Part shown: positions 34,033-42,034 of the stretch, one piece after another
How positions within the stretch are numbered: position 1 is the stretch's first letter
Layout of the letters: each line of letters starts with the position of its first letter
Source: Anaerolineales bacterium
GTDB taxonomy: Bacteria; Chloroflexota; Anaerolineae; 4572-78; J111
DNA length: 64,000 nucleotides
NCBI GenBank assembly: GCA_020634935.1
Contig: JACKAT010000012.1
Location: 1 to 64,000, forward strand
Reading direction: 5' to 3'
The notes under the pieces: model-generated
Database searches by the model: none
Seen by the model: only the letters and a program-made list of their open reading frames with translations
Told to the model about the DNA's origin: nothing
Position numbers and translations under genes: made by a program

Positions 34033-35556
34033 TTAATTTTGGGCGCCATTCGAACGGTCTTGCACCGGGATGCTGATCACCACCCGGGTACCTTGCTGGT
34101 AATCGCTTTCAATTGAAAGACCGTAATCTTTGCCATAATATAGCTTGATCCGTTTATTGACATTTTCCAGGCCAAACCCGCCTTCGCGCAAATCGATATC
34201 ACTAGAGTTGTCATCGAGTTTGTTTTGCACCTGGGCCAATTTGTACGAAGTAAACCCAATCCCATCATCGGCCACTTCAAGAGAAATTCGGTTATCTCCG
34301 GGCCGGTAGACGCGGACTGTCACCACACCTCCGCTGCGCTTGTTTTTGATGCCGTGATAAATGGCGTTTTCTACGAGGGGTTGTAAGGTCATCTTCAGGA
34401 TAGAATTGTCCAAAACCGAGGGATCAGCTTCAATGCGGTAGTCGAGAATATCTCGATACCGCATTTTTTGAATGGTTAGGTAGCTTTTCGTCCGTTCAAT
34501 TTCCTCGCGGATCGTGATCCAATCGCGGCCTTTGCTCAGGGTGATTCTAAAGAAACTTGAGAGCGCCCGCACAATTTCGATAACTTGATCATAGCGTTTG
34601 GACTCGGCCATCCAGATGATCGTGTCGAGCGTATTGTATAGAAAGTGAGGATTGATTTGGGCTTGCAGGACTCTAAATTCGGCTTTTTTTAGGTTTTCCT
34701 GCTCCTTAATCTTATTGTCGAGCATTTCCCGAATTTTGCCGATCATAATATTAAAACTGAGGCCCAATTCGGCGATTTCGTTAGCGTTATCACTGGTGAC
34801 CAGCACCTGCAAATCGTTTTCGGTAATGGTGGTGGTGACATTATGCAGTTTTTTAATAGGGATATAGATGCTTTCGGAGATGATCCAGGCCGCGACGACA
34901 GAGAAAATCGCGGCGGCCAGCATCAACCCCAAATAAATAAAGGTCCAGCGAATAAAATGCCGCTGAATTTGCCGGTAGTTTTCTTCCGCCCGATTGACCT
35001 CAAACAAAACGTATTCCTGGGTTAGGTCTTCGACCAGTTCAGATACCCCTCGAATATTTTCTAAGACTCGCTCATTATCCCTTACCCGGCTGCCCAAAGC
35101 CATTTGTGCGCCCATCTTATCGACATAACGGGTCAGCGTTTGCATGGTTCTGAGAATAACATCCAATTTGATTTCGGCTTTATCGGAGTCGGTGTTGGCT
35201 TTCATACCCCACAATTTGTCGTTGACTTCCTCGATGATCTGATATTGTTTACCCTCGCTGAACTCTTTTTTGCCGGCCACAATATCCCACATTTCGGAAT
35301 TAATAGCGGGTTTGATGTACCCGTTGATGCTATTGGCGGTAGTAATATTGGCAATAATGGCGTCGTATTGGCGGTTAAAATTAAGCACCTGCACAATCAA
35401 AATGATATTGACCGACCCCATCAACGCCACCACCACAAAAAACGATAGCAAAATCTTGGTGCGGATGGAGAGATTGATGCCGGCAAAATAATTAATAATT
35501 CGTCCCAGGTAACGGGGCGACATTTCAGCAGCCAGTTTTCGCTCAGTGTAGATCAT
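34033..35556 (-). CDS. YesM-type sensor histidine kinase
   Basis: 507 residues. Two membrane helices (about 35-57 and 205-228) enclose an extracellular helical sensor region of about 145 residues; HAMP follows (about 228-282), then the His_kinase domain LQAQINPHFLYNTLDTIIWM (His near 302) and an HATPase_c domain with N-box LQPLVENAIYHGIK and G-boxes VADDGIGF and GGFGLENV. This is the YesM/LytS-type architecture that partners YesN-type regulators of sugar genes. Followed 41 bp later by the YtfQ-like lipoprotein gene. Confidence 0.9.
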   Translation of the reverse strand: MIYTERKLAAEMSPRYLGRIINYFAGINLSIRTKILLSFFVVVALMGSVNIILIVQVLNFNRQYDAIIANITTANSINGYIKPAINSEMWDIVAGKKEFSEGKQYQIIEEVNDKLWGMKANTDSDKAEIKLDVILRTMQTLTRYVDKMGAQMALGSRVRDNERVLENIRGVSELVEDLTQEYVLFEVNRAEENYRQIQRHFIRWTFIYLGLMLAAAIFSVVAAWIISESIYIPIKKLHNVTTTITENDLQVLVTSDNANEIAELGLSFNIMIGKIREMLDNKIKEQENLKKAEFRVLQAQINPHFLYNTLDTIIWMAESKRYDQVIEIVRALSSFFRITLSKGRDWITIREEIERTKSYLTIQKMRYRDILDYRIEADPSVLDNSILKMTLQPLVENAIYHGIKNKRSGGVVTVRVYRPGDNRISLEVADDGIGFTSYKLAQVQNKLDDNSSDIDLREGGFGLENVNKRIKLYYGKDYGLSIESDYQQGTRVVISIPVQDRSNGAQN

Positions 35557-35598
35557 AATCTATGCTCTTTATTTATGTGCTTATGATCTAAAGCTAAT

Positions 35599-35624
35599 GT
35601 AGGACAAACTTAAGTTTGTCCTAC
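35599..35624. repeat. 26-bp palindrome, copy B
   Basis: Perfect palindrome with half site GTAGGACAAACTT, preceded by TTAATG-like CTAATGT and followed by an A-run on the plus strand. Copy A at 31479 has C/G in place of A/T at the paired position. Confidence 0.75.
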
Positions 35625-35658
35625 AAAAAAATCCGCTTTTTGAGATCATACTTCATTG

Positions 35659-37245
35659 TTATAGATGCCCATGCAGCTTAAACTGCGTAGGCGACATACC
35701 GGTACTCTTTTTAAAGACAACACTGAAATAGTGCGGATCAGTGTAGCCTACCTGGTCAGAGATTTCAAAAGCCTTCAGGTTGGTAGTTTTGAGCAGTTCT
35801 TTGGCACGATCGATGCGCAGCCGGGTCAAGTATTCTTTAAATGTTTCGCCGGTTTCGCGGCTAAACACGGCGCTAAAGTGGCTGGGGCTAAGATTAACCT
35901 GGGCGGCGATGTCGTTAAGCGAGAGGTCTGACTGATAGAAATGAGCGGCAATAAATTCCTTGGCCTGCTGAATAGTGGCGATGTAGTTATCGTTGGCCAG
36001 GGTATCTCGAAAAGCCAAAGCGCTGGCAAAAATTTTGTAGGCTTCTTCTTTAATTTGGGTTACCGTTTTGATGTTCATCAACAGCGTTTCAACCATGTTG
36101 ATCTCCGGAATGATTTCGTCAACAATGCCGCCCAGATGATGCACAAATTTGGCCGTGGTCAGGACAATATCGATGAAAATGTAATTCTTGATGAGATATG
36201 ATTGCAGGGCCGAGTGACTGAGGGGAGCCAGGTAGGCATTAAAAAATGCTTCGAAATCAGCCATAACGCCAAACTTTAAAAAGTTTTCCAGAGCGCTTTT
36301 ATCCAACTTAAGCAGTTCGGCTTGATCAGCTTCAGTGTCAGGCGTCGCTGGCTTGCTGGCTATAGCCATCTGCTCCAAACCGGCCATGGCTTCGGCAAAA
36401 GAAAGCGGAATATCGCCGATACGTTGATGAGGCCGGCCTGCGCCGGTCAATAACTCGCATCGCGTTTTGGCCGCAAACTGCTCGCGAAGCAGTTTGATTA
36501 TAAAGTTCGTTTCCTGCTCTAGCTGGGCCGTGGTCGTGCCTTTGAGCAGCAGAATGAGCTCTTCCAAATTTTTGTTGATGAGGAACACATCAGAATTGGG
36601 TTTAAGCAGCTCTGCCAATGCCTGTTGAACATGCTGATATTCTTGGAAATCCGTCTGGTCGTGGTGGTGGCATAATTCGATTTTGATAACGATGACCTGG
36701 TAACCGGCGGCAATAATGTCTACTCCCAACCGGCGGCTCTCTTCAACTGCCTCAGACGAGCTAATTGTGCCGGTTACCAGCCTTAATAAAAATTTCTCGG
36801 TTTGGAGCAGCCGGTTATCTTCGAGCTGTGCTTTGAGCTGCTGGACATTTTCCTGGGCGTGGCGTTCGTCGTCTAGCTGCCGGGCGACGGACGTCAGGGC
36901 CTGATGCAGGTCGCGGGCACTGATCGGCTTGAGCAGATATTCAGTGACACCTAATTTTACGGCCTCTTGCGCATAGTTGAACTCATCGTGGCCGCTGAGG
37001 ATAATAATTTTTACCTGCGGCATCCGTTTGCGGACAATTCGGCTTAACTGCAAGCCATCCATAAACGGCATTTTGATATCGGTAATGAGTACATCGGGAT
37101 GAGTTGCTTCAATAAGCGATAGCGCCATTTCACCGTCGGGGGCTTCGCCGCAAAACTCAAAGCCAGCGGCCTGCCAATTGACATTATCGCGAATACCTTC
37201 GCGAGTGACAATTTCGTCTTCAACCAGGAATACCTTGTACACCAC
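35659..37245 (-). CDS. YesN-type response regulator with AraC DNA-binding domain
   Basis: 528 residues. Receiver domain 1-120 (VEDE acidic pocket, phospho-acceptor Asp56 in DVLITDIKMP, Lys in YLLKPISA), a long middle region of about 280 residues, and a C-terminal AraC helix-turn-helix pair (about 425-528: LSLNDIAAQVNLSPSHFSAV; FEISDQVGYTDPHYFSVVFK). GTG start with GGGAG 6 bases upstream. It probably activates the sugar-transport genes after phosphorylation by the YesM-type kinase encoded next. Confidence 0.9.
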   Translation of the reverse strand: MVYKVFLVEDEIVTREGIRDNVNWQAAGFEFCGEAPDGEMALSLIEATHPDVLITDIKMPFMDGLQLSRIVRKRMPQVKIIILSGHDEFNYAQEAVKLGVTEYLLKPISARDLHQALTSVARQLDDERHAQENVQQLKAQLEDNRLLQTEKFLLRLVTGTISSSEAVEESRRLGVDIIAAGYQVIVIKIELCHHHDQTDFQEYQHVQQALAELLKPNSDVFLINKNLEELILLLKGTTTAQLEQETNFIIKLLREQFAAKTRCELLTGAGRPHQRIGDIPLSFAEAMAGLEQMAIASKPATPDTEADQAELLKLDKSALENFLKFGVMADFEAFFNAYLAPLSHSALQSYLIKNYIFIDIVLTTAKFVHHLGGIVDEIIPEINMVETLLMNIKTVTQIKEEAYKIFASALAFRDTLANDNYIATIQQAKEFIAAHFYQSDLSLNDIAAQVNLSPSHFSAVFSRETGETFKEYLTRLRIDRAKELLKTTNLKAFEISDQVGYTDPHYFSVVFKKSTGMSPTQFKLHGHL

Positions 37246-37341
37246 TCAAAACTCCCATAGTTTTTATAACATTTTCTATTAGCTGAAACAGCGGGGTTGA
37301 GGTAACAGGCATCTTTGCTCACTTCTTGATTTTGCAGAGTG

Positions 37342-37370
37342 AGTCTAGCCTATGCCTTTGTGGATGTCAA
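37342..37370 (-). promoter_or_regulatory. Promoter of the response regulator / sugar-transport operon
   Basis: Minus strand TTGACA, 17-bp spacer, TAGACT: consensus -35 with a fair -10, about 97 bases before the GTG start. Nested inverted repeats (GCTCAC/GTGAG, AGGCAT/ATGCCT) lie over and after the -10, a possible operator. Confidence 0.65.
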
Positions 37371-37408
37371 TTCTATATTCATCGTACTCTTATTTTGGCT
37401 TTGAGGTC

Positions 37409-38908
37409 CTAAACAGAGGCGGCTCGCCGCACAGCGAGCATGGTGATGTCGTCAAACTGATCGGCGGTGTCGATGTGTGTGTGCAAACTGGCTTCAATCC
37501 GGGCCAGTAAGGCGGCGGCTGAGTCGGTGGGTTGGCCCAACAAAGGCATTAAAGACTTTTCGGTGAAAAATAAATTGTTAGGGCAGCGGGCATCGGTCAC
37601 GCCGTCACTAAAGGCGAAGAGGAGGTCACCCGGTTCCAGTTTGGTCTGTTGGATATCAAATGCCATATCGGGCAGCATACCCACAGCCGGACCCGTAGTG
37701 GGCAGGCGGGCTTTTAATTGGCCGTCGGCGCTGATGATAATGGGGGAGGGATGCCCCCCATTAATGTAGGTCAGCGTGCCAGTGGCCGGGTCGAGGATGC
37801 CAAAAAAGACGGTGGCAAACATGTTCATATCGCCGTGGGTGCGAGCGATGTAATTATTGGTCAACTCGATGGCCAGTAGGGCGCTGGTGTCGGCTGACAG
37901 CAAGTCGCGCTGTTTGGTGGCGTCAATATTCAAGGTGGTGACTGACCGGTCATCGGTCATCACGGTATCCCGCCACCCTGGTGGGCGATGCTGAACGGCA
38001 AAAGCGCGGATCAGGCTGCGGCTGAGGGACATAAAGAGCGCCGCGCCCACGCCTTTATCGCAGACATCAGCCACAACCAGACCAATTTTGTTCTGCACCG
38101 GAAAAACGTCGAAAAAATCGCCGGCTACTTCGCGAGCAGCCTGAAAATAGGTAGCTATTTCCCAACCGGGCGGCTGAGGCATATCGGTGGCTTTGGGCAA
38201 AAAGTCCAATTGAATCTGCCGCCCAATCTGGATATCCCGCTCATATTTTAGCAACTCGGCCTGGCGTTGCTGCAGCATTTGGTTTTTAAGCGCAATAGTC
38301 GTTTGCGAAGTCAACGATTCGGCTACCATTTGGTGATAGGAATCAAATGGCACGACCTGACCGGTTGAGGGGTCCTTAGCGTTGATTAGTTCAAATACGC
38401 CGATAACTTTGCCGTCATCATCCTTGAGAGGAATAGCCAAAAGCGAAATTGTCCGATAATTATTATGCTGCTGATCAAACGCCTTCGTGCCAGAAAAATC
38501 GAAATCTTTCGCTTCGTAAATGTTAGGAATGTTGATCGAAGAACCACTCAAGGCGGCCATGGTGGCCACATTAGCGTAATTGGGTTTACCTGTCACCTCA
38601 TCATACAGCCGTAAAGGTGGCGAAGGCGGAAAAAAAGTTGTCTTTTCTCCTTGTTCTATATCAGAACTCAGGGGGATACTGCGCCGGATAGCTAATCGCA
38701 GCAGATCATCCTCGGTACGTAAAAAGAGAAGCCCGGCATCCGCACGACAGATGGACTTGGCTTCAATTAAAATTCGCTCCCGCAGACGGTTAGGGTCTCG
38801 CTCTGTGGAAAGAGCAATACCAAGCGGCAAAATAGCATCCAGGTCTCTAGATAGTTTCTCTAGCTGCTGGCGTAACTGTTCGTGTTCTTCCATAGCGGTC
38901 TCTGTCAC
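37409..38908 (-). CDS. GAF-domain SpoIIE/RsbU-type serine phosphatase
   Basis: 499 residues: a short coiled start, a GAF domain (about 25-215), a linker with the conserved helix ERDIQIGRQIQLDFLP, and a PP2C-type SpoIIE domain (about 250-495) with the metal-binding Asp motifs VAGDFFD, VVADVCDKG, FSDGVTDA and DDITMLAVRR, all intact. Such enzymes dephosphorylate STAS anti-anti-sigma proteins in partner-switching systems. The GTG start overlaps the end of the upstream phosphatase gene (GTGA). The C-terminal half is almost the same as that of the neighbour. Confidence 0.9.
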   Translation of the reverse strand: MTETAMEEHEQLRQQLEKLSRDLDAILPLGIALSTERDPNRLRERILIEAKSICRADAGLLFLRTEDDLLRLAIRRSIPLSSDIEQGEKTTFFPPSPPLRLYDEVTGKPNYANVATMAALSGSSINIPNIYEAKDFDFSGTKAFDQQHNNYRTISLLAIPLKDDDGKVIGVFELINAKDPSTGQVVPFDSYHQMVAESLTSQTTIALKNQMLQQRQAELLKYERDIQIGRQIQLDFLPKATDMPQPPGWEIATYFQAAREVAGDFFDVFPVQNKIGLVVADVCDKGVGAALFMSLSRSLIRAFAVQHRPPGWRDTVMTDDRSVTTLNIDATKQRDLLSADTSALLAIELTNNYIARTHGDMNMFATVFFGILDPATGTLTYINGGHPSPIIISADGQLKARLPTTGPAVGMLPDMAFDIQQTKLEPGDLLFAFSDGVTDARCPNNLFFTEKSLMPLLGQPTDSAAALLARIEASLHTHIDTADQFDDITMLAVRRAASV

Positions 38909-40944
38909 GGCTCAAAGCTAGGGGCTCGCCGCACAGCGAGCATGGTGATGTCGTCAAACTGATCGGCAGTACCGATGTGAGTACGCAGACTGGTTTCGAT
39001 TCGAGCCAGTAAGGCTGCGGCTGAGTCGGTGGGTTGACTTATCAAAGGCAGCATTCCTTGTTCTTTGAAAAACTTTTTATCGGGAGAGCGGGCGTCGGTT
39101 ACGCCGTCACTAAAGGCGAAGAGGAGGTCCCCCGGTTCCAGTTTGGTCTGTTGGATATCAAATGCCATATCGGGCAACATGCCCACAGCCGGCCCAGTCG
39201 CCGGCAGGCGAGCTTTCAATTCGCCGGAAGCACTGATGATGGCGGCAGGGGGATGCCCCCCATTAATGTAGGTCAGCGTGCCAGTGGCCGGGTCGAGGAT
39301 GCCAAAAAAGACGGTGGCAAACATATTCATATCGCCATGAGTGTTGGCGATGTAATTGTTGGTCAACTCGATGGCCAGCAGGGCGCTAGTGCCGGCTGAT
39401 AGCAGTTTGCGCCGTTTGGTGGCATCCATATTCAAGGCGGCCACCGGCCGATCGCCAGTCATCATATCATCCAACCATCCCAGCGGGCGATGCTGAACGG
39501 CAAAAGCGCGGATCAGGCTGCGGCTGAGGGACATAAAGAGCGCCGCGCCCACGCCTTTATCGCAGACGTCAGCTACAACCAGACCGATTTTGTTTTGCAC
39601 CGGAAATATATCGAAGAAATCGCCGGCTACTTCACGAGCGGCCTGAAAATAGGTGGCTATTTCCCAACCGGGCGGCTGAGGCAGGTCGGTAGTTTTGGGC
39701 AAAAAGTCCAATTGAATCTGCCGCCCAATCTGGACATCCCGCTCAATTTTGGCCAGGGTTTGTTCGCGTTCAACTAACAACTGATTATTTAACGAGATGG
39801 CCGCTTGGGAAGCTAACGACTCGATGACAAATTGATGGTGGGCATCAAACGGGATGATCTCGTTGGTGGCGGGATCCTGAGCGTTAATAAGTTGAAGCAC
39901 TCCAATCACTTGATCTGAATGGTTTTTTAAGGGCGCAGTTACACAGGAGACGGTGCGATAGCCATGCATTTTATCAAAGTTCTTGGCTCCTGAAAAGTCG
40001 AAATCTTCATTGTTATAGATATCAGGCACGCTGACGGTGCGCTTATTTAGAGCGGCGCAGGTGGCCATATTCTGATAGTTAGGCTCACCAGTTACCTCAT
40101 CATATAGCGGTAACGAGGCAAAAGAAATGGCTTTGCCGGTGGTTCCGCCCAAAGCCAGGTTCAGAGAATCGGTCCGCATGATAGCAAAATCAAGGTATCG
40201 ATCATCGGTACATAGATATAAGGTGCCGGCATCAGCGTTGCAGATCGATTTGGCTTCGATCAAAATTCGCTCTAACAATCGATCAAGATTTCTTTCCGCC
40301 GACAAAGCGACCCCTAAAGACAGGATGATATGCTCTAAGGTTTCCTGGCGTCGCCTGACCCCTTTGATCATGCGGAACAGGGCCGATAGAAAGGCCCCGA
40401 TTCGGATTTCGTCGGTTTGGCCGGTATCGACAATTGTGTTATGGGTCATCTGAATCTGGTTTTGGATAGGGGTATAATTCCCCTCCGCGATGTAGTGACT
40501 CCATTCAATCGCTTTTTCAATGTAGACATTGGCAAAACGTAGTCGATCGGATAATTTGCTGATAAAGGCCAGGGCCAATGACGGATTCTGTTGAAGCGCA
40601 GCTAGGAACGTCTCATATTTAAGCTTAAGCACTTGTAGAGGGCTAAGAGCTATCGCTGTAGCTGAATACGGGCCGCGATTAACTAATAAGGTTTCGCCAA
40701 TAATTTGACCAGGCCCAAGCTGATTGAGTACAAGTTCTTTATTTTCGAGCCCCTCTGTAACGATTTTGACCCAGCCGCTGCGAATGATAAATAGCGAGTT
40801 GCCATGGTCGCCCTTTTGGATTAACACCTCATCTTTAGCTATATCGCATAGTTCAGTCCCAGCGGCAATTTGAGCTAGTGTCTCCTCAGACAGCCCGGTA
40901 AATAAAGGCATTCTCTTGAGTAATTCTAAGATAGTGGTATTCAT
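38905..40944 (-). CDS. cNMP-binding, GAF, SpoIIE/RsbU-type serine phosphatase
   Basis: 679 residues: a cyclic-nucleotide-binding (CAP effector) domain at about 5-125 (LFTGLSEETLAQIAAGTELC; GQIIGETLLVNRGPYSATAI), a GAF domain (about 200-380), and a SpoIIE phosphatase domain (about 425-672) with all metal-binding Asp motifs. It can integrate cAMP/cGMP-like and GAF ligands to control STAS proteins. The phosphatase part is a paralogue of the downstream gene, identical in DNA over at least 83 bases. Preceded by the RsbW-like kinase gene at a 12-bp gap. Confidence 0.9.
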   Translation of the reverse strand: MNTTILELLKRMPLFTGLSEETLAQIAAGTELCDIAKDEVLIQKGDHGNSLFIIRSGWVKIVTEGLENKELVLNQLGPGQIIGETLLVNRGPYSATAIALSPLQVLKLKYETFLAALQQNPSLALAFISKLSDRLRFANVYIEKAIEWSHYIAEGNYTPIQNQIQMTHNTIVDTGQTDEIRIGAFLSALFRMIKGVRRRQETLEHIILSLGVALSAERNLDRLLERILIEAKSICNADAGTLYLCTDDRYLDFAIMRTDSLNLALGGTTGKAISFASLPLYDEVTGEPNYQNMATCAALNKRTVSVPDIYNNEDFDFSGAKNFDKMHGYRTVSCVTAPLKNHSDQVIGVLQLINAQDPATNEIIPFDAHHQFVIESLASQAAISLNNQLLVEREQTLAKIERDVQIGRQIQLDFLPKTTDLPQPPGWEIATYFQAAREVAGDFFDIFPVQNKIGLVVADVCDKGVGAALFMSLSRSLIRAFAVQHRPLGWLDDMMTGDRPVAALNMDATKRRKLLSAGTSALLAIELTNNYIANTHGDMNMFATVFFGILDPATGTLTYINGGHPPAAIISASGELKARLPATGPAVGMLPDMAFDIQQTKLEPGDLLFAFSDGVTDARSPDKKFFKEQGMLPLISQPTDSAAALLARIETSLRTHIGTADQFDDITMLAVRRAPSFEP

Positions 40945-40956
40945 TTTTTCTTTCAG

Positions 40957-41376
40957 TCAGGTTGGAGTTCGATTGACTACAAAGGTGTGCCGATTTCGTC
41001 CTTCAAAATGTTCATAATGAAATTTATCCACGCCCTGCATGGCTAGATAAACGCCTAGCCCCCCGATTTGCCGCTCTTCTAAAGGCAAGTGCAAATCGGT
41101 TCGATCTGAAAATTGGCCAGGTGTATAACTGGCTCCGGTATCTTCCAAGAAGATGGTCAGATCTGCTTCATTAAGCTCAGTTCGTAGTTCTAAGTCCCCT
41201 TGTCGATTGGCTTCATCATACCCATGTATGACGATATTGGTAGCGATTTCATCCACTGCCAGACGTAAGCGATAAGCTGCTTTTTTATCCAGGCCGGCCT
41301 TAGCAGCGATATCCATAATGTATTTGCCGATAACTGACAGTGAGTCGAGTGTTCCAGGTACGATTAAAGGTCCCAT
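40957..41376 (-). CDS. RsbW-like anti-sigma serine kinase (HATPase_c_2)
   Basis: About 139 residues from ATG 41376, preceded by AGGAAAGG; an upstream in-frame ATG at 41463 has no ribosome site. GHKL ATPase motifs are visible: N-box RLRLAVDEIATNIVIHGY, G1-like IFLEDTGASYTPGQF, and IGGLGVYLAMQGVD. This class phosphorylates STAS antagonists or binds a sigma factor. Directly upstream of the two phosphatases and downstream of a STAS gene, giving the full partner-switching set; no sigma factor gene is present in the window. Confidence 0.85.
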   Translation of the reverse strand: MGPLIVPGTLDSLSVIGKYIMDIAAKAGLDKKAAYRLRLAVDEIATNIVIHGYDEANRQGDLELRTELNEADLTIFLEDTGASYTPGQFSDRTDLHLPLEERQIGGLGVYLAMQGVDKFHYEHFEGRNRHTFVVNRTPT

Positions 41377-41463
41377 ATTAGATACCTTTCCTAAGGCATG
41401 AAATGGAATAGGGTAAGGTGTGAAATGTGAAGATGCGTTGTAGTTAATAAGGTAATTGGGCAA

Positions 41464-41508
41464 TCACCGGGCTTGCTTTGAGCCTCCGGTGAGTTACCGG
41501 TATAACTC
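41464..41508. repeat. Tandem stem-loops between STAS and RsbW-like genes
   Basis: TCACCGG/CCGGTGA with a 15-base loop, followed by GAGTTA/TAACTC. Together they form two adjacent hairpins upstream of the kinase gene. Confidence 0.5.
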
Positions 41509-41642
41509 CTAAAACCACAATGCTCTTCACATTTCCGTTTCAACCATTCAGCCTCAGAAGTGCAATGCAGTTCACTTGCGGACAGAACATTTAGTCAATT
41601 GTTAAATAGGGCAACGTTGCCCATGCATAGTTAAATATTACT

Positions 41643-41984
41643 TTAGATATTTTCGATTTGATCTGAATCGTAACTATCCAGCGCAACGATGCTGTGATGA
41701 AAACCGGTCATTTGGATGGTTTCCATGACCGATTCTTGAGCGCCAACGACATAAATGTCAACATCTGCTCCCATTTTCTGCTTAGCAAAGACTAACGCCC
41801 GCAAGCCGGCGCTAGACATATACTCCAAATCTTGCATTAACAAAACAAGACGTTTGGCTTGCAAGGACGCAGCCTCTTCGACCTTATTCTTGAACATCGA
41901 GGCTACGCTAGCGTCTAGCTCTCCAGATAGGGTTATCTTGGCAATACCACTATCGGTCATTTCTAAAGATACATCAAAAGCCAT
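41643..41984 (-). CDS. STAS anti-anti-sigma factor
   Basis: 113 residues, RsbV/SpoIIAA fold. The phosphorylation site is in YMSSAGLRALV (Ser57/Ser58). The phosphorylated form is expected to be inactive; the SpoIIE phosphatases next door would reactivate it and the RsbW-like kinase would phosphorylate it. A second STAS protein of similar size is encoded at 44228. Confidence 0.9.
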   Translation of the reverse strand: MAFDVSLEMTDSGIAKITLSGELDASVASMFKNKVEEAASLQAKRLVLLMQDLEYMSSAGLRALVFAKQKMGADVDIYVVGAQESVMETIQMTGFHHSIVALDSYDSDQIENI

Positions 41985-42034
41985 TATCTAATCCCTTTCA
42001 TCCTATTAATGATTTTGGACGTTTAATCGATTTT

